Shown here: one piece after another, positions 14,806 to 24,689 of the stretch
How the letters are laid out: every line of letters starts with the position of its first letter
How positions within the stretch are numbered: the stretch's first letter is position 1
Source: Ostreiculturibacter nitratireducens
GTDB taxonomy: Bacteria > Pseudomonadota > Alphaproteobacteria > Rhodobacterales > Rhodobacteraceae
NCBI RefSeq assembly: GCF_032670585.1
Contig: NZ_JAVQHL010000001.1
Location: 868,001 to 932,000, forward strand
Reading direction: 5' to 3'
DNA: 64,000 nt
Translations under genes and position numbers: made by a program
Notes under the pieces: model-generated
Told to the model about the DNA's origin: nothing
Seen by the model: the letters and a program-made list of their open reading frames with translations, nothing else
The model's database searches: none

Positions 14806-16107
14806 CTACTCGGCCGCCCGCGCCGCCGGGTTGTTAGGGTGCGTCGTCCAGTTCGCGTAGTCCCCCACCTTCCGCTTCGTGCGGGGGTCAATCGCGCCCT
14901 TCGGGAGTTCCTTCATCGTGATGCAGTTCTCGACCGGGCAGACGTCGATGCAAAGGTTGCAGGCCACGCATTCCTCGTCCTTCACGGTGAAGACGCGGTC
15001 CTCCGACATGGCGATCGCCTGGTGGCTCGTATCCTCGCAGGCCGCGTAGCAGCGGCCACAATTGATGCAGAGATCCTGGTCGATCACCGCCTTTGTGACG
15101 TAGTTGAGGTTCAGGTACTGCCAATCCGTCACGTTCGGCACCGCCCGCCCGACGATGTCGGAGACCGAGGTGAACCCCTTCGCGTCGATGTAGTCCGACA
15201 GGCCCGAGATCATCTCCTGCACGATCTTGAACCCGTAGGTCATCGCCGCCGTGCAGACCTGCACCGTACCCGCCCCCAGGGCGAGGAACTCCGCCGCGTC
15301 GCGCCAGGTCGTGACCCCGCCAATGCCGGAGATCGGCAGTCCGGCTGTCTCCGGGTCCCGTGCGATCTCGGCCACCATGTTCAGCGCGATCGGTTTCACC
15401 GCGGGGCCGCAGTAGCCCCCGTGGCTGCCCTTGCCGTCGATTGAGGGCTCGGGGCTGAAGCTGTCGAGGTTCACGCTCGTGATCGAGGAGATGGTGTTGA
15501 TGAGGCTCACCGCATCGGCGCCGCCCTTCTTCGCGGCCCTCGCCGGGTAGCGGATGTCGGTGATGTTGGGCGTGAGCTTCACGATCACGGGCATCCGCGT
15601 ATTGGCCTTGCACCAGCGCGCCACCATCTCGATGTATTCCGGCACCTGGCCGACGGCGGCCCCCATGCCCCGCTCGCTCATCCCGTGCGGGCAGCCGAAA
15701 TTGAGCTCGACCCCGTCGGCGCCGGTCTCCTCGACGAGCGGCAGGATCTTCTTCCAGGCCTGTTCCTCGCAGGGCACCATGAGGGAGACGACCAGCGCCC
15801 GGTCCGGGTAGTCGCGCTTGACCGCCTTGATCTCGCGCAGGTTCACCTCGAGAGGCCGGTCGGTGATGAGCTCGATGTTGTTCAGCCCGAGGAGCCGCCG
15901 GTCCGCGCCCCAGATCGCGCCATAGCGGGGGCCGGAGACGTTGACGATCGGGGGGCCGGCCTCGCCGAGCGTCTTCCAGACGACGCCGCCCCACCCCGCC
16001 TCGAAGGCGCGGCGGACGTTGTATTCCTTGTCGGTCGGCGGCGCCGAGGCGAGCCAGAACGGGTTGGGCGACTTGATCCCCAGGAAGTCGGTTTGCAGGT
16101 TGGCCAT
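14806..16107 (-). CDS. preA: NAD-dependent dihydropyrimidine dehydrogenase subunit PreA
   Basis: 433 aa. Start ATG has TGAGGAGG upstream. Residues 1 to about 320 form the DHOD-like FMN barrel (FLGIKSPNPFWLASAP; NFGCPHGMSERGMGAAVGQ carries the active-site Cys). The C-terminus binds two [4Fe-4S] clusters: CINCGRCYAAC at 347-357 and CVACNLCIDVCP at 380-391. With PreT it reduces uracil and thymine to the 5,6-dihydro forms, the first step of the pathway finished by the operon at 3104-11722. Ten bases separate it from preT. Confidence 0.97.
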   Translation of the reverse strand: MANLQTDFLGIKSPNPFWLASAPPTDKEYNVRRAFEAGWGGVVWKTLGEAGPPIVNVSGPRYGAIWGADRRLLGLNNIELITDRPLEVNLREIKAVKRDYPDRALVVSLMVPCEEQAWKKILPLVEETGADGVELNFGCPHGMSERGMGAAVGQVPEYIEMVARWCKANTRMPVIVKLTPNITDIRYPARAAKKGGADAVSLINTISSITSVNLDSFSPEPSIDGKGSHGGYCGPAVKPIALNMVAEIARDPETAGLPISGIGGVTTWRDAAEFLALGAGTVQVCTAAMTYGFKIVQEMISGLSDYIDAKGFTSVSDIVGRAVPNVTDWQYLNLNYVTKAVIDQDLCINCGRCYAACEDTSHQAIAMSEDRVFTVKDEECVACNLCIDVCPVENCITMKELPKGAIDPRTKRKVGDYANWTTHPNNPAARAAE

Positions 16108-16117
16108 CTCGTCCTCC

Positions 16118-17449
16118 TCAGCCTCTGAGGCTCGCATGAATGTCCTCGGCCGCGTCGCGGCCTTCCGCGACGGCGGTGACGGTAAGGTCATCGCCCCCCG
16201 CCGCGCAGTCGCCCGCGGCCCAGACGCCGGGAACCGACGTGCGCCCGGGGCCGGTGACAGCGATCTTGCGGCCGTTCAGGTCAAGGCCCGCCGGTGCGCC
16301 GTCAAGCGTCTGGCCAATCGCCTTGAAGACCTGGTCGGCCTTGAGGCGGAACGTCTCCTTGCCAATGGTCAGGCCGGCCGGACCGCTCTCCGTGTAGGCG
16401 AATTCGATCTCGCGCACGGCGCCGTTGCCGTGAATCGCCACGGGCGCGGCATTGGTGATGATCTTCACGCCGTTCGCGGCGGCATGGTCCTGCTCGTGCC
16501 GCGAGGCGCCCATCGCATCCCGCCCGCGCCGATAGACGATCGTGACGTTTTCCGCACCGAGAAGTTTCGACTGCACCGCGGCGTCGATCGCGGTCATGCC
16601 CCCGCCGATCACCACCACGTCGCGACCAACGGCAACCTTCGACTTGTCGGTCTGACGCAGACGCGCGATGAAGTCCACCGCGTCCTCGACATTCCCGAGC
16701 GCCTCGCCATCGACTTTCAGCGCGTTGACGCCTGCAAGCCCGAAGGCAAGCAGAACCGCGTCGTGATCCTTCCGCAGAGCGTCGAGGGTCAAGCCGTTGC
16801 CGATGGCTTTCCCGGGCTCGACAGCGATTCCGCCGATCGAGAGAAGCCAGTTCAGCTCGTCCTGCGCGAAGCCGCCGGGCGCCTTGTAGGCGGCGATGCC
16901 GAACTCGTTGAGCCCGCCGAGTTTCTCGCGCGCGTCGAAAAGCGTGACGTCATGCCCTCGCATCGCCAACCGGTGCGCCGCCGCGAGCCCTGCGGGACCC
17001 GCACCGACGACCGCAACGCGCTTGCCCGTCGCAGCCGCCCGGTTGAAGGGGTGGATGCCCTTGTCCATCAGCGTATCCGTGGCGAAGCGCTGAAGCCGGC
17101 CGATCTCCACCGGCTTGCCCTCCGCCGTCTCGCGCACGCAGGCGCCTTCGCAGAGGTTTTCGGTCGGGCAGACGCGCGCGCAGATTCCACCGAGGATGTT
17201 CTGCGAAAGGATCGTCTTCGCGGCGGCCTCCGGCGTCCCCGTCGCGATCTGCCGGATGAAGAGCGGGATGTCGATCGATGTCGGACAGGCCGTGATACAG
17301 GGCGCGTCGTGGCAGAAATAGCAGCGATCTGCGGCGACCCTCGCCTCATGCCGGTCGAACCTCGGCACGATGTCGGCGAAGTTCCGGGCGAGTTCCGGGT
17401 CGGGCAGGCGTCCTGCCACGACACCCGGCGTCAAGGGATTGTTGGTCAA
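16118..17449 (-). CDS. preT: NAD(P)-dependent dihydropyrimidine dehydrogenase subunit PreT
   Basis: 443 aa from a TTG start, chosen because GGGAGG lies six bases upstream and no ATG is available; upstream codons do not belong to the family. N-terminal Fe-S segment CYFCHDAPCITACPTSIDIP, then CARVCPTENLCEGACV. Two dinucleotide folds follow: FAD-type VVGAGPAGLAAAHRLA and NAD-type VVIGGGMTAIDAA. It passes electrons from NAD(P)H to PreA. The gene starts the preTA operon, opposite accB. The first codons (TTGACCAAC) happen to contain a RutR half-site. Confidence 0.96.
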   Translation of the reverse strand: MTNNPLTPGVVAGRLPDPELARNFADIVPRFDRHEARVAADRCYFCHDAPCITACPTSIDIPLFIRQIATGTPEAAAKTILSQNILGGICARVCPTENLCEGACVRETAEGKPVEIGRLQRFATDTLMDKGIHPFNRAAATGKRVAVVGAGPAGLAAAHRLAMRGHDVTLFDAREKLGGLNEFGIAAYKAPGGFAQDELNWLLSIGGIAVEPGKAIGNGLTLDALRKDHDAVLLAFGLAGVNALKVDGEALGNVEDAVDFIARLRQTDKSKVAVGRDVVVIGGGMTAIDAAVQSKLLGAENVTIVYRRGRDAMGASRHEQDHAAANGVKIITNAAPVAIHGNGAVREIEFAYTESGPAGLTIGKETFRLKADQVFKAIGQTLDGAPAGLDLNGRKIAVTGPGRTSVPGVWAAGDCAAGGDDLTVTAVAEGRDAAEDIHASLRG

Positions 17450-17500
17450 TTCGGGCCTCCCTGGCGCATCTTCACCCCGAGGCTGCCACAGGTCCGTTTT

Positions 17501-17516
17501 TTTATCAAACGGTAAA
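17501..17516. promoter_or_regulatory. Degenerate RutR-like site upstream of preT
   Basis: TTTATCAAACGGTAAA matches 10 of the 14 fixed positions of TTGACCA-N2-TGGTCAA and is 52 bp upstream of the preT start. The match is weak and could be chance; it is recorded because a second RutR-controlled promoter is expected here. Confidence 0.3.
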
Positions 17517-17652
17517 TTTTCGAACGCTGCGCACGAAATCAGGAAAACTCGCCGCTTTTCTCGCTCGTAAGACACGCGTATAAGCGGCCGGGACTGGCGG
17601 CGCCCGCGAGGCAGCGGGGCGGGCGGAACGAACAAGACCGATCGAGGACGGC

Positions 17653-18162
17653 ATGACCAAACACCCCCAAGACACGCATGAAAGCGACGTGGCGTTCATC
17701 CAGGCGCTGGCGGAACTTCTGAACAGGAACGAGCTTACCGAGCTTTCGGTGAAGCGCGAGTATGGCGAGAACGACAGCCTGAACGTGCGGGTTTCGAAGC
17801 AGACGCAGATCGTCGCGCAAGCCATCGCGCCGGCGCCCGCAGCGCCCGCCCCCGCGGCACCTGCCGCCGCCGCCGCCCCTGCGGCGGCCGCGCCCGCCGC
17901 GGCCGCGCCCGAGGACCTTGCCGCGCATCCCGGCGCGGTCAACTCGCCCATGGTCGGAACCGCGTATCTCGCGCCTGAGCCGGGCGCCGATCCCTTCGTC
18001 ACGGTGGGCGCGCAGGTGAAGGAGGGCCAGACCCTTCTCATCGTCGAAGCGATGAAGACCATGAACCACATTCCCGCCCCCCGCGCGGGCACGGTGAAGC
18101 GGATCCTCGTCGAGGATGGCAGCCCCGTGGAATACGGCGCTCCGCTTCTCATCATCGAGTGA
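17653..18162 (+). CDS. accB: Biotin carboxyl carrier protein of acetyl-CoA carboxylase
   Basis: 169 aa. N-terminal dimerisation region, then a long Ala/Pro linker (about residues 58-88), then the biotinyl domain with the modified lysine in VEAMKTMNH. It carries the carboxyl group between AccC and the transferase in the first step of fatty-acid synthesis. Followed by accC after seven bases, as usual. Divergent from preT. Confidence 0.97.
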   Translation: MTKHPQDTHESDVAFIQALAELLNRNELTELSVKREYGENDSLNVRVSKQTQIVAQAIAPAPAAPAPAAPAAAAAPAAAAPAAAAPEDLAAHPGAVNSPMVGTAYLAPEPGADPFVTVGAQVKEGQTLLIVEAMKTMNHIPAPRAGTVKRILVEDGSPVEYGAPLLIIE

Positions 18163-18169
18163 GGGCCTG

Positions 18170-19516
18170 ATGTTCGACAAGATCCTCGTGGCCAACCGGG
18201 GCGAAATCGCGCTCCGAGTGATCCGCGCCTGTCGCGAGATGGGCATCCGTTCCGTCGCCGTGCATTCCACCGCGGACGCCGACGCGATGCATGTGCGGAT
18301 GGCCGATGAAAGCGTCTGCATCGGTCCGCCGCCGTCGACGAACAGCTACCTGTCCGTTCCGGCGATCGTTTCGGCCTGCGAGATCACGGGCGCGCAGGCG
18401 ATCCATCCCGGCTACGGCTTCCTGTCCGAGAACGCAAATTTCGTCCAGGTGCTGGAAGACCACGAGATCACCTTCATCGGCCCGACCGCGGAACACATCC
18501 GCATCATGGGCGACAAGATCACCGCCAAGGACACGATGAAGAAACTCGGCGTGCCCTGCGTGCCGGGATCGGACGGCGGCGTGCCTGACGTGGCAGCGGC
18601 GAAGAAGGTCGCGGCGGAGATCGGCTATCCCGTCATCATCAAGGCCACCGCCGGCGGCGGCGGCCGCGGCATGAAGGTCGCGCGCGACGAGGAGGGTCTC
18701 GAGATCGCGTTCCGCACCGCGCGGAGCGAGGCGAAGGCCGCCTTCGGCAACGACGAGGTCTATATCGAGAAATACCTCCAGAAGCCGCGGCACATCGAGA
18801 TCCAGGTCTTCGGCGACGGCAAGGGCAACGCCGTCCACCTCGGCGAGCGGGACTGTTCGCTCCAGCGGCGTCACCAGAAGGTCTTTGAAGAGGCTCCGGG
18901 CCCGGTCATCGATTCCGCGACGCGGTCGCGGATCGGCAAGATCTGCGCCGACGCGGTGGCCCAGATCAACTACGCCGGCGCCGGCACGATCGAGTTCCTC
19001 TTCGAGGACGGCGAGTTCTACTTCATCGAGATGAACACCCGGCTTCAGGTCGAGCATCCCGTGACCGAGGCGATTTTCGGCGTGGACCTCGTCCGCGAAC
19101 AGATCCGCGTGGCCGAAGGTTACCCGATGTCCTTCACGCAGGAGGATCTGCGGGTGAACGGGCACGCGATCGAGGTCCGGATCAACGCCGAGAAGCTTCC
19201 GAACTTCTCCCCCTGCCCCGGCCGGATCACCCAGTATCACGCCCCCGGCGGGCTTGGCGTGCGCATGGATTCGGCGCTTTATGACGGCTACAGGATCCCG
19301 CCCTACTACGACAGCCTTATCGGCAAGCTGATCGTGCACGGCCGCGACCGCGCCGAAGCGCTGGCGCGGCTCAAGCGGGCTCTCTCGGAGCTGATCGTCG
19401 ATGGCGTGGACACGACCGTCCCGCTCTTCCATGCGCTCCTGAACGAGCCCGACATCCAGACCGGCAACTATTCGATCCACTGGCTTGAAAAGTGGCTGGC
19501 CGAGAACATGGGCTGA
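18170..19516 (+). CDS. accC: Acetyl-CoA carboxylase biotin carboxylase subunit
   Basis: 448 aa, standard length. Starts MFDKILVANRGEIALRVIRA. ATP-grasp core with GGGGRGMK, the catalytic region MNTRLQVEHPVTE and the biotin carboxylase C-terminal domain. It carboxylates biotin on AccB using ATP and bicarbonate. The 3' end overlaps the probable start of aat. Confidence 0.98.
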   Translation: MFDKILVANRGEIALRVIRACREMGIRSVAVHSTADADAMHVRMADESVCIGPPPSTNSYLSVPAIVSACEITGAQAIHPGYGFLSENANFVQVLEDHEITFIGPTAEHIRIMGDKITAKDTMKKLGVPCVPGSDGGVPDVAAAKKVAAEIGYPVIIKATAGGGGRGMKVARDEEGLEIAFRTARSEAKAAFGNDEVYIEKYLQKPRHIEIQVFGDGKGNAVHLGERDCSLQRRHQKVFEEAPGPVIDSATRSRIGKICADAVAQINYAGAGTIEFLFEDGEFYFIEMNTRLQVEHPVTEAIFGVDLVREQIRVAEGYPMSFTQEDLRVNGHAIEVRINAEKLPNFSPCPGRITQYHAPGGLGVRMDSALYDGYRIPPYYDSLIGKLIVHGRDRAEALARLKRALSELIVDGVDTTVPLFHALLNEPDIQTGNYSIHWLEKWLAENMG

Positions 19517-20142
19517 CACCGGAACTGATGCTCGCGGGCTATGCCCGCGGCATCTTCCCCATGGCGCGCTCGCGCGATGACCCGCGTCTGGAATGGGTCG
19601 ATCCGCGGCGAAGGGGCGTCTTCCCCCTCGACGGGTTCCACATCTCCCGATCGCTCGCCAGGCGGATTCGCAAGGCTCCCTGGAAGATCACTGTGGACAA
19701 GGCCTTCCCGGACGTCGTGCTGGCCTGTGCCGACCGCGAGGAAACCTGGATCAACGCGCCGCTCCTGAGGCTCTACGAAGCCCTGCACCGCGCGGGACAC
19801 GCCCATTCCCTGGAGGTTTGGGAAGGCGATGATCTTGTCGGCGGCGTCTTCGGCATAACGCTGGGCGGAGCGTTCTTTGGCGAAAGCATGTTCTCTCGTC
19901 GCACCGATGCATCGAAGGTCGCCCTCGCCTACCTGGTGGACCGGCTGCGGCAGACGGGCTTTGCCCTCTTCGACACGCAGTTCCTGACGCCGCACCTCGC
20001 GAGCCTCGGGGCCGTCGAAATCCCCCGCGCCGAATATCTGCGCCGTCTTGGGATCGCGCTGCAACTCGCCGCGGATTATTCCTTGGCGGTTTCCGTGCCT
20101 TCGTCCGAACTGCTCTTGCAGCGGATGACCCAGACATCGTAG
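19492..20142 (+). CDS. aat: Leucyl/phenylalanyl-tRNA-protein transferase
   Basis: 216 aa. Adds Leu or Phe to proteins with N-terminal Lys or Arg, making them ClpAP/ClpS substrates. Conserved segments are LTPELMLAGYARGIFPMA, WVDPRRRGVFPLD, GVFGITLGGAFFGESMFSR and DTQFLTPHLASLGA. The conserved LTPEL stretch is only reached from the GTG inside the end of accC (25-bp overlap); an ATG at 19528 would cut into it. The 3' end overlaps the convergent DUF2155 gene by 67 bp. Confidence 0.95.
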   Translation: MAGREHGLTPELMLAGYARGIFPMARSRDDPRLEWVDPRRRGVFPLDGFHISRSLARRIRKAPWKITVDKAFPDVVLACADREETWINAPLLRLYEALHRAGHAHSLEVWEGDDLVGGVFGITLGGAFFGESMFSRRTDASKVALAYLVDRLRQTGFALFDTQFLTPHLASLGAVEIPRAEYLRRLGIALQLAADYSLAVSVPSSELLLQRMTQTS

Positions 20143-20624
20143 CGCGCGTGATCCAGCGCGGAGAGCGCCGGGCTGGACGCGATCATCCACGCATCGAAGA
20201 CAACCTGCTTCTGCACCGTGTCGTCGATCTCGAGATGGGCATAGGCATCGGAACTCGGGTCGTCGACCGGATACCGGCAATCGTGGAGCGTCACCTTCAG
20301 ACGCCCGAAGGATGCCGTCTCGCCAGTCGCAAGATCGAGCTCGGTCACTTCCCCGGAAACCTTGTCGAGGCCGCGCAGGATCGCACCGGGGGCGCTTTCG
20401 ACCACTTCACGCGGCGCGGGTGCGGGCGGAGACAGCTGCGTCGCCTCGATCCCCCCGGGCGCGCCGGGTTCCTCCGGTAGGGTCGGATCCTTGGGAAACA
20501 GGAAGTCGAGTGACGGGTCATTGCCGGGAATGACGAGCACGCCGCCCTCGGATTCTTCCGGCAGGTCCTGCGCCGCGGCGGGTGCCGCCAGCGCCAGCGC
20601 CAGAATAATGGCCGCTCGAATCAT
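20076..20624 (-). CDS. DUF2155 secreted protein
   Basis: 182 aa. Signal peptide MIRAAIILALALAAPAAAQ. A Pro-rich, acidic linker precedes the DUF2155 domain, which begins near ILRGLDKVSGEVTELDLATG and includes LHDCRYP and IRC cysteines. Widespread in alphaproteobacteria next to aat and mlaD; the function is unknown but periplasmic/envelope is likely. ATG overlaps the mlaD-like stop (ATGA). Its last 67 bp overlap the opposite-strand end of aat. Confidence 0.9.
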   Translation of the reverse strand: MIRAAIILALALAAPAAAQDLPEESEGGVLVIPGNDPSLDFLFPKDPTLPEEPGAPGGIEATQLSPPAPAPREVVESAPGAILRGLDKVSGEVTELDLATGETASFGRLKVTLHDCRYPVDDPSSDAYAHLEIDDTVQKQVVFDAWMIASSPALSALDHARYDVWVIRCKSSSDEGTETAKE

Positions 20625-21112
20625 TCGATCGGACCGGGTGCGGTTCCGGCGTCCTCTTCGGCCGCGGCTCCGTCCCCTCCGGCCGCGAACTTCATCAGAA
20701 GGCTGATCACGCTTACGGCGCCCTGGGTATCCTCGATCTCGTCGCCGGCCGCGTAGTTGGTCAGGCTGCCGCCAGGCAGGATCTCGACGAAATTGCCGCC
20801 AAGGAGGCCTTCGGAGGAAACGAGAATCGCGCTGTCATCGGGAAGCTCGATGTCCTCCGCGATGCTGACCGTGGCGTCGGCGAAGAACGTGACCGGGTTC
20901 AGCGCCAGGGACGTGACGGTGCCAACCTTGACGCCGGCAAGCCGCACATCCGTTCCGACCGATACGCCTTCGACCGACCGGAAGCTTGCCTTGAGTTCGT
21001 ATGCCCCCGCGGGGCCGGAGAATCCGGTCGACTGGCCGACATAGATGAGAAAGCCGACTGCGGCAGCCAGAACGGCGGCCCCGGTCACCACTTCTGTCGC
21101 GTTCTCCGACAT
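20621..21112 (-). CDS. MlaD-like MCE-domain protein
   Basis: 163 aa. One N-terminal membrane helix (about 9-26), then a single MCE domain (YELKASFRSVEGVSVGTDVR, LAGVKVGTV, EGLLGGNFVEILPGG). MlaD forms hexameric rings that carry phospholipids between outer and inner membrane with the MlaFE ABC core, which is not encoded here. The C-terminal tail is Ala/Glu-rich and shorter than in E. coli MlaD. Lies 12 bp after the NDUFA12 gene. Confidence 0.92.
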   Translation of the reverse strand: MSENATEVVTGAAVLAAAVGFLIYVGQSTGFSGPAGAYELKASFRSVEGVSVGTDVRLAGVKVGTVTSLALNPVTFFADATVSIAEDIELPDDSAILVSSEGLLGGNFVEILPGGSLTNYAAGDEIEDTQGAVSVISLLMKFAAGGDGAAAEEDAGTAPGPIE

Positions 21113-21124
21113 CCGCCCCTGCCC

Positions 21125-21499
21125 TTATTCCGGCTGCCAGGCCTCGTAGTCCCGCCGCTCGGCGGGAACGGCGTGGCGGATGGAACCCGGCGGAATGTAA
21201 GCCTCGATCGTTCCGGTGAGGTTTTCCTGGTGCGGCTTTTCCCAGGGCTTGTGCGCAAGCGCCGCCTTCGTCGGCGGCTCGTTCCAGGTGAAGTGCAACC
21301 ATCCGTGCCAGTCAGGGCTGACGCGCGACGCTTCGGCTTCGCCGTTGTAGATCACCCAGCGGCGCTTGCCGTCCCGGGTCTGGTAGAAGACGTTGCCCTG
21401 CTCGTCCTCTCCAACCTTGACGCCCCTGCGCCAGGTAAAGAGCTGGGTGCCGAGGGTCTGGCTGTTCCACCAAGTCAGAAGGCGAAGCAGGAATTTCAT
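21125..21499 (-). CDS. NDUFA12-family NADH:ubiquinone oxidoreductase accessory subunit
   Basis: 124 aa. Complex I accessory subunit homologous to mitochondrial NDUFA12 (B17.2), an alphaproteobacterial trait. Conserved stretches are GTQLFTWRRGVKVGEDEQGN, RRWVIYNG and the SPDWHGWLHF..EPP motif. It begins an operon with the MlaD-like and DUF2155 genes. Confidence 0.96.
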   Translation of the reverse strand: MKFLLRLLTWWNSQTLGTQLFTWRRGVKVGEDEQGNVFYQTRDGKRRWVIYNGEAEASRVSPDWHGWLHFTWNEPPTKAALAHKPWEKPHQENLTGTIEAYIPPGSIRHAVPAERRDYEAWQPE

Positions 21500-21571
21500 C
21501 TTGGTCCTCCGGGGCCGGTTCGCCCCCTTATAGCGCAGACGCCGTCGAGGTCCAGAGCCCGTTCCGCCATG

Positions 21572-21597
21572 AAAAAACGGCGGGCCAAAGCCCGCCG
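21572..21597 (-). terminator. Rho-independent terminator of clpX
   Basis: On the minus strand CGGCGGGC, a TTTG loop and GCCCGCCG form a perfect 8-bp stem, followed by GTTTTTTC. It lies 25 bp after the clpX stop and is one of the clearest intrinsic terminators in the window. Confidence 0.9.
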
Positions 21598-21622
21598 CCC
21601 TATTGGTTCCCGCTCTGGCGTA

Positions 21623-22891
<1,269 letters not shown>

Positions 22892-22956
22892 CGTATTCCT
22901 CTGCGGCTGGCCCGGAACTCGCCCGGAGCCTGTCTTGGTCTGCCCTTCCCTCTAAA

Positions 22957-22985
22957 AGTCTAGGACAGCCCCCTATTCATCACAA
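22957..22985 (-). promoter_or_regulatory. Candidate sigma-70-type promoter for clpX
   Basis: On the minus strand TTGTGA (22985-22980) and TAGACT (22962-22957) are separated by 17 bp, 66 bp before the clpX ATG. Both hexamers are imperfect; judged by eye only. Confidence 0.4.
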
Positions 22986-22989
22986 CGCC

Positions 22990-23020
22990 AAAATGCCCGA
23001 TCCCGGTCAATCCCCCGGGA
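22990..23020 (-). terminator. Weak terminator candidate after clpP
   Basis: On the minus strand TCCCGG and CCGGGA pair across an 8-nt loop, followed a few bases later by ATTTT. The stem is short, so read-through into clpX is likely. Confidence 0.35.
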
Positions 23021-23026
23021 CCTGCA

Positions 23027-23659
23027 TCACTTGCTCGTATCATCCGCCTTTCCGCGGCTTTCGAGGATCTCGTCGATGAGACCCCATTCCTTGGCATCCT
23101 CGGGCGACATGAAGTTGTCGCGCTCGAGCGCGGCCTCGACCTTCTTGACCGGCTGGCCGGTGTGCTTGTGATAGATCTCGTTCAGCCGGTCCTTGAGCTT
23201 CTGGGTTTCCTGGGCGTGGATCATGATGTCCGTCGCCTGGCCCTGGTAGCCGCCAGAGGGCTGGTGAACCATGACCCGGCTGTTCGGCAGCGAGAACCGC
23301 ATCCCCTTTTCGCCCGCGGTCAGCAGGAGAGAGCCCATCGAGGCCGCCTGGCCGATCACCAGCGTCGAAACCTTGGGCCGGATGTACTGCATCGTGTCGT
23401 AGATCGACAGGCCGCTCGTGACCACGCCGCCGGGCGAGTTGATGTACATCGCGATTTCCTTCGAGGGGTTTTCCGCCTCGAGGAAAAGAAGCTGCGCGCA
23501 GATCAGCGTGGACATGCCGTCATGCACAGGGCCGGACACGAAGATGATCCGCTCCTTCAGAAGGCGCGAATAGATATCGTAGGCCCGCTCCCCGCGCGAG
23601 GTCTGCTCGACGACCATCGGCACAAGCGTGTTCATGTAGGTATCGATCGGGTCTCTCAT
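23027..23659 (-). CDS. clpP: ATP-dependent Clp protease proteolytic subunit ClpP
   Basis: 210 aa. Catalytic triad S107 (GQAASMGS), H132 (VMVHQP) and an Asp near 181 (ERDNFMS). Start MRDPIDTYMN is typical for alphaproteobacteria and includes a short propeptide-like region. It forms the tetradecameric chamber used with ClpX (downstream) and ClpA. The aat gene in this window feeds the same proteolytic system through the N-end rule. Confidence 0.98.
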   Translation of the reverse strand: MRDPIDTYMNTLVPMVVEQTSRGERAYDIYSRLLKERIIFVSGPVHDGMSTLICAQLLFLEAENPSKEIAMYINSPGGVVTSGLSIYDTMQYIRPKVSTLVIGQAASMGSLLLTAGEKGMRFSLPNSRVMVHQPSGGYQGQATDIMIHAQETQKLKDRLNEIYHKHTGQPVKKVEAALERDNFMSPEDAKEWGLIDEILESRGKADDTSK

Positions 23660-23753
23660 CTCCGCCTGCCTTCTAGCGTCCGCCACCGTTCGTAGCGGGT
23701 GAACGTTACACATGTCTTAGTGGTGCGGTCCGGGGGCTGCAAGGGCCGGGTCG

Positions 23754-24485
23754 TCAATCATCCTCGCCGGAAAGCCCGGCGAACTCCGGACCGCCGGCGC
23801 GGCCGGAGATTTCGAGGATGAGCTTGCGCTTCACGGCCTCGGCGAAACCCGCCCGGTCTTCCGCCGCGATGACGAAGGCGCCGGGGCCGCCGATGATCCG
23901 CTGACGGAACTCCGCCTCAAGGTCGCCGCCGCCCGACCAGCCCGAAGCGCAGTCTCGGCAGAGGACCGCCAGACCGTTGATCGTCGTCCCCGCCGACACG
24001 ACGAATTCCCTTGCTTCGGCGATGCTCGGGCCGTTGAAGTTGCCGGTCGAGTCCGCCGATATGTCGATGATCCGGCGCCAGCCCACGATGTCGTTCGACT
24101 CGATCAGGTCCAGACCGAACAGCAGCGCCGCGCCGATCGCGTTGCGCCCACCGGCCCGGCGTGGCGGCACAAGCAGCTCGGCCGCGAATTCGGCCGCCGC
24201 CTCGGGCCCGTCGATCACCCGCCAGGGAACGACGACATCCTGACTGTCGAACTGGCCCCATTCTACATAGGTGAGCGCGATGCTCCCGTAGGCCGTCCCG
24301 GCGATCGCCGCAACGACGGCGGGATCCGTCAGGGCCGTCGCGTAACCCTGGCGCTGGAAAAGGATTTCGTCGTTCCCGATGGAACCGGAACTGTCCGCGA
24401 GAAGGACAAGTTCAAGGTCAACCTCGGTCTGCGCCGCGGCCGGCGCGGCGAATGCGAGCGCGAGAAGAAGGGCGAGACGGCGCAT
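23754..24485 (-). CDS. DUF1194 VWA-domain secreted protein
   Basis: 243 aa. Signal peptide MRRLALLLALAFAAPAAAQ. A von Willebrand A-like fold follows with a MIDAS-type D31-x-S33-x-S35 (LADSSGS), then ILFQRQGYATAL, RNAIGAALLFG and VISISAD-like strands (IIDISADSTGN). This is the DUF1194 family of alphaproteobacterial periplasmic proteins. Function unknown; a metal-dependent adhesion or protein-binding role is inferred from the fold. Two cysteines occur in CRDC. It is monocistronic, on the same strand as clpP. Confidence 0.88.
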   Translation of the reverse strand: MRRLALLLALAFAAPAAAQTEVDLELVLLADSSGSIGNDEILFQRQGYATALTDPAVVAAIAGTAYGSIALTYVEWGQFDSQDVVVPWRVIDGPEAAAEFAAELLVPPRRAGGRNAIGAALLFGLDLIESNDIVGWRRIIDISADSTGNFNGPSIAEAREFVVSAGTTINGLAVLCRDCASGWSGGGDLEAEFRQRIIGGPGAFVIAAEDRAGFAEAVKRKLILEISGRAGGPEFAGLSGEDD

Positions 24486-24689
24486 CGGCTCACTCCGGCG
24501 AAGCGGCTTTCGGGAAGAACTAGGACCGTCGGGCGTCCTGTCGAGCGCGCTGGGAACCCAAGGCACCGATGCTTCATCGAGCAGGAACGGCCGGAGGCAC
24601 GCAAGAAACACGCCAAGGGCGAGTAAAGACTTCGCTCCCGTCATCCGTGCGACTAACATCCACGCATACGATTCCAATCGAGGCTTTGC

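Noticed and set aside
14399..14860. Plus-strand open frame in the preA-cytochrome interval
   Set aside because: Overlaps the preA terminator and preA itself, has no ribosome binding site, and its translation looks like out-of-frame GC-rich sequence.
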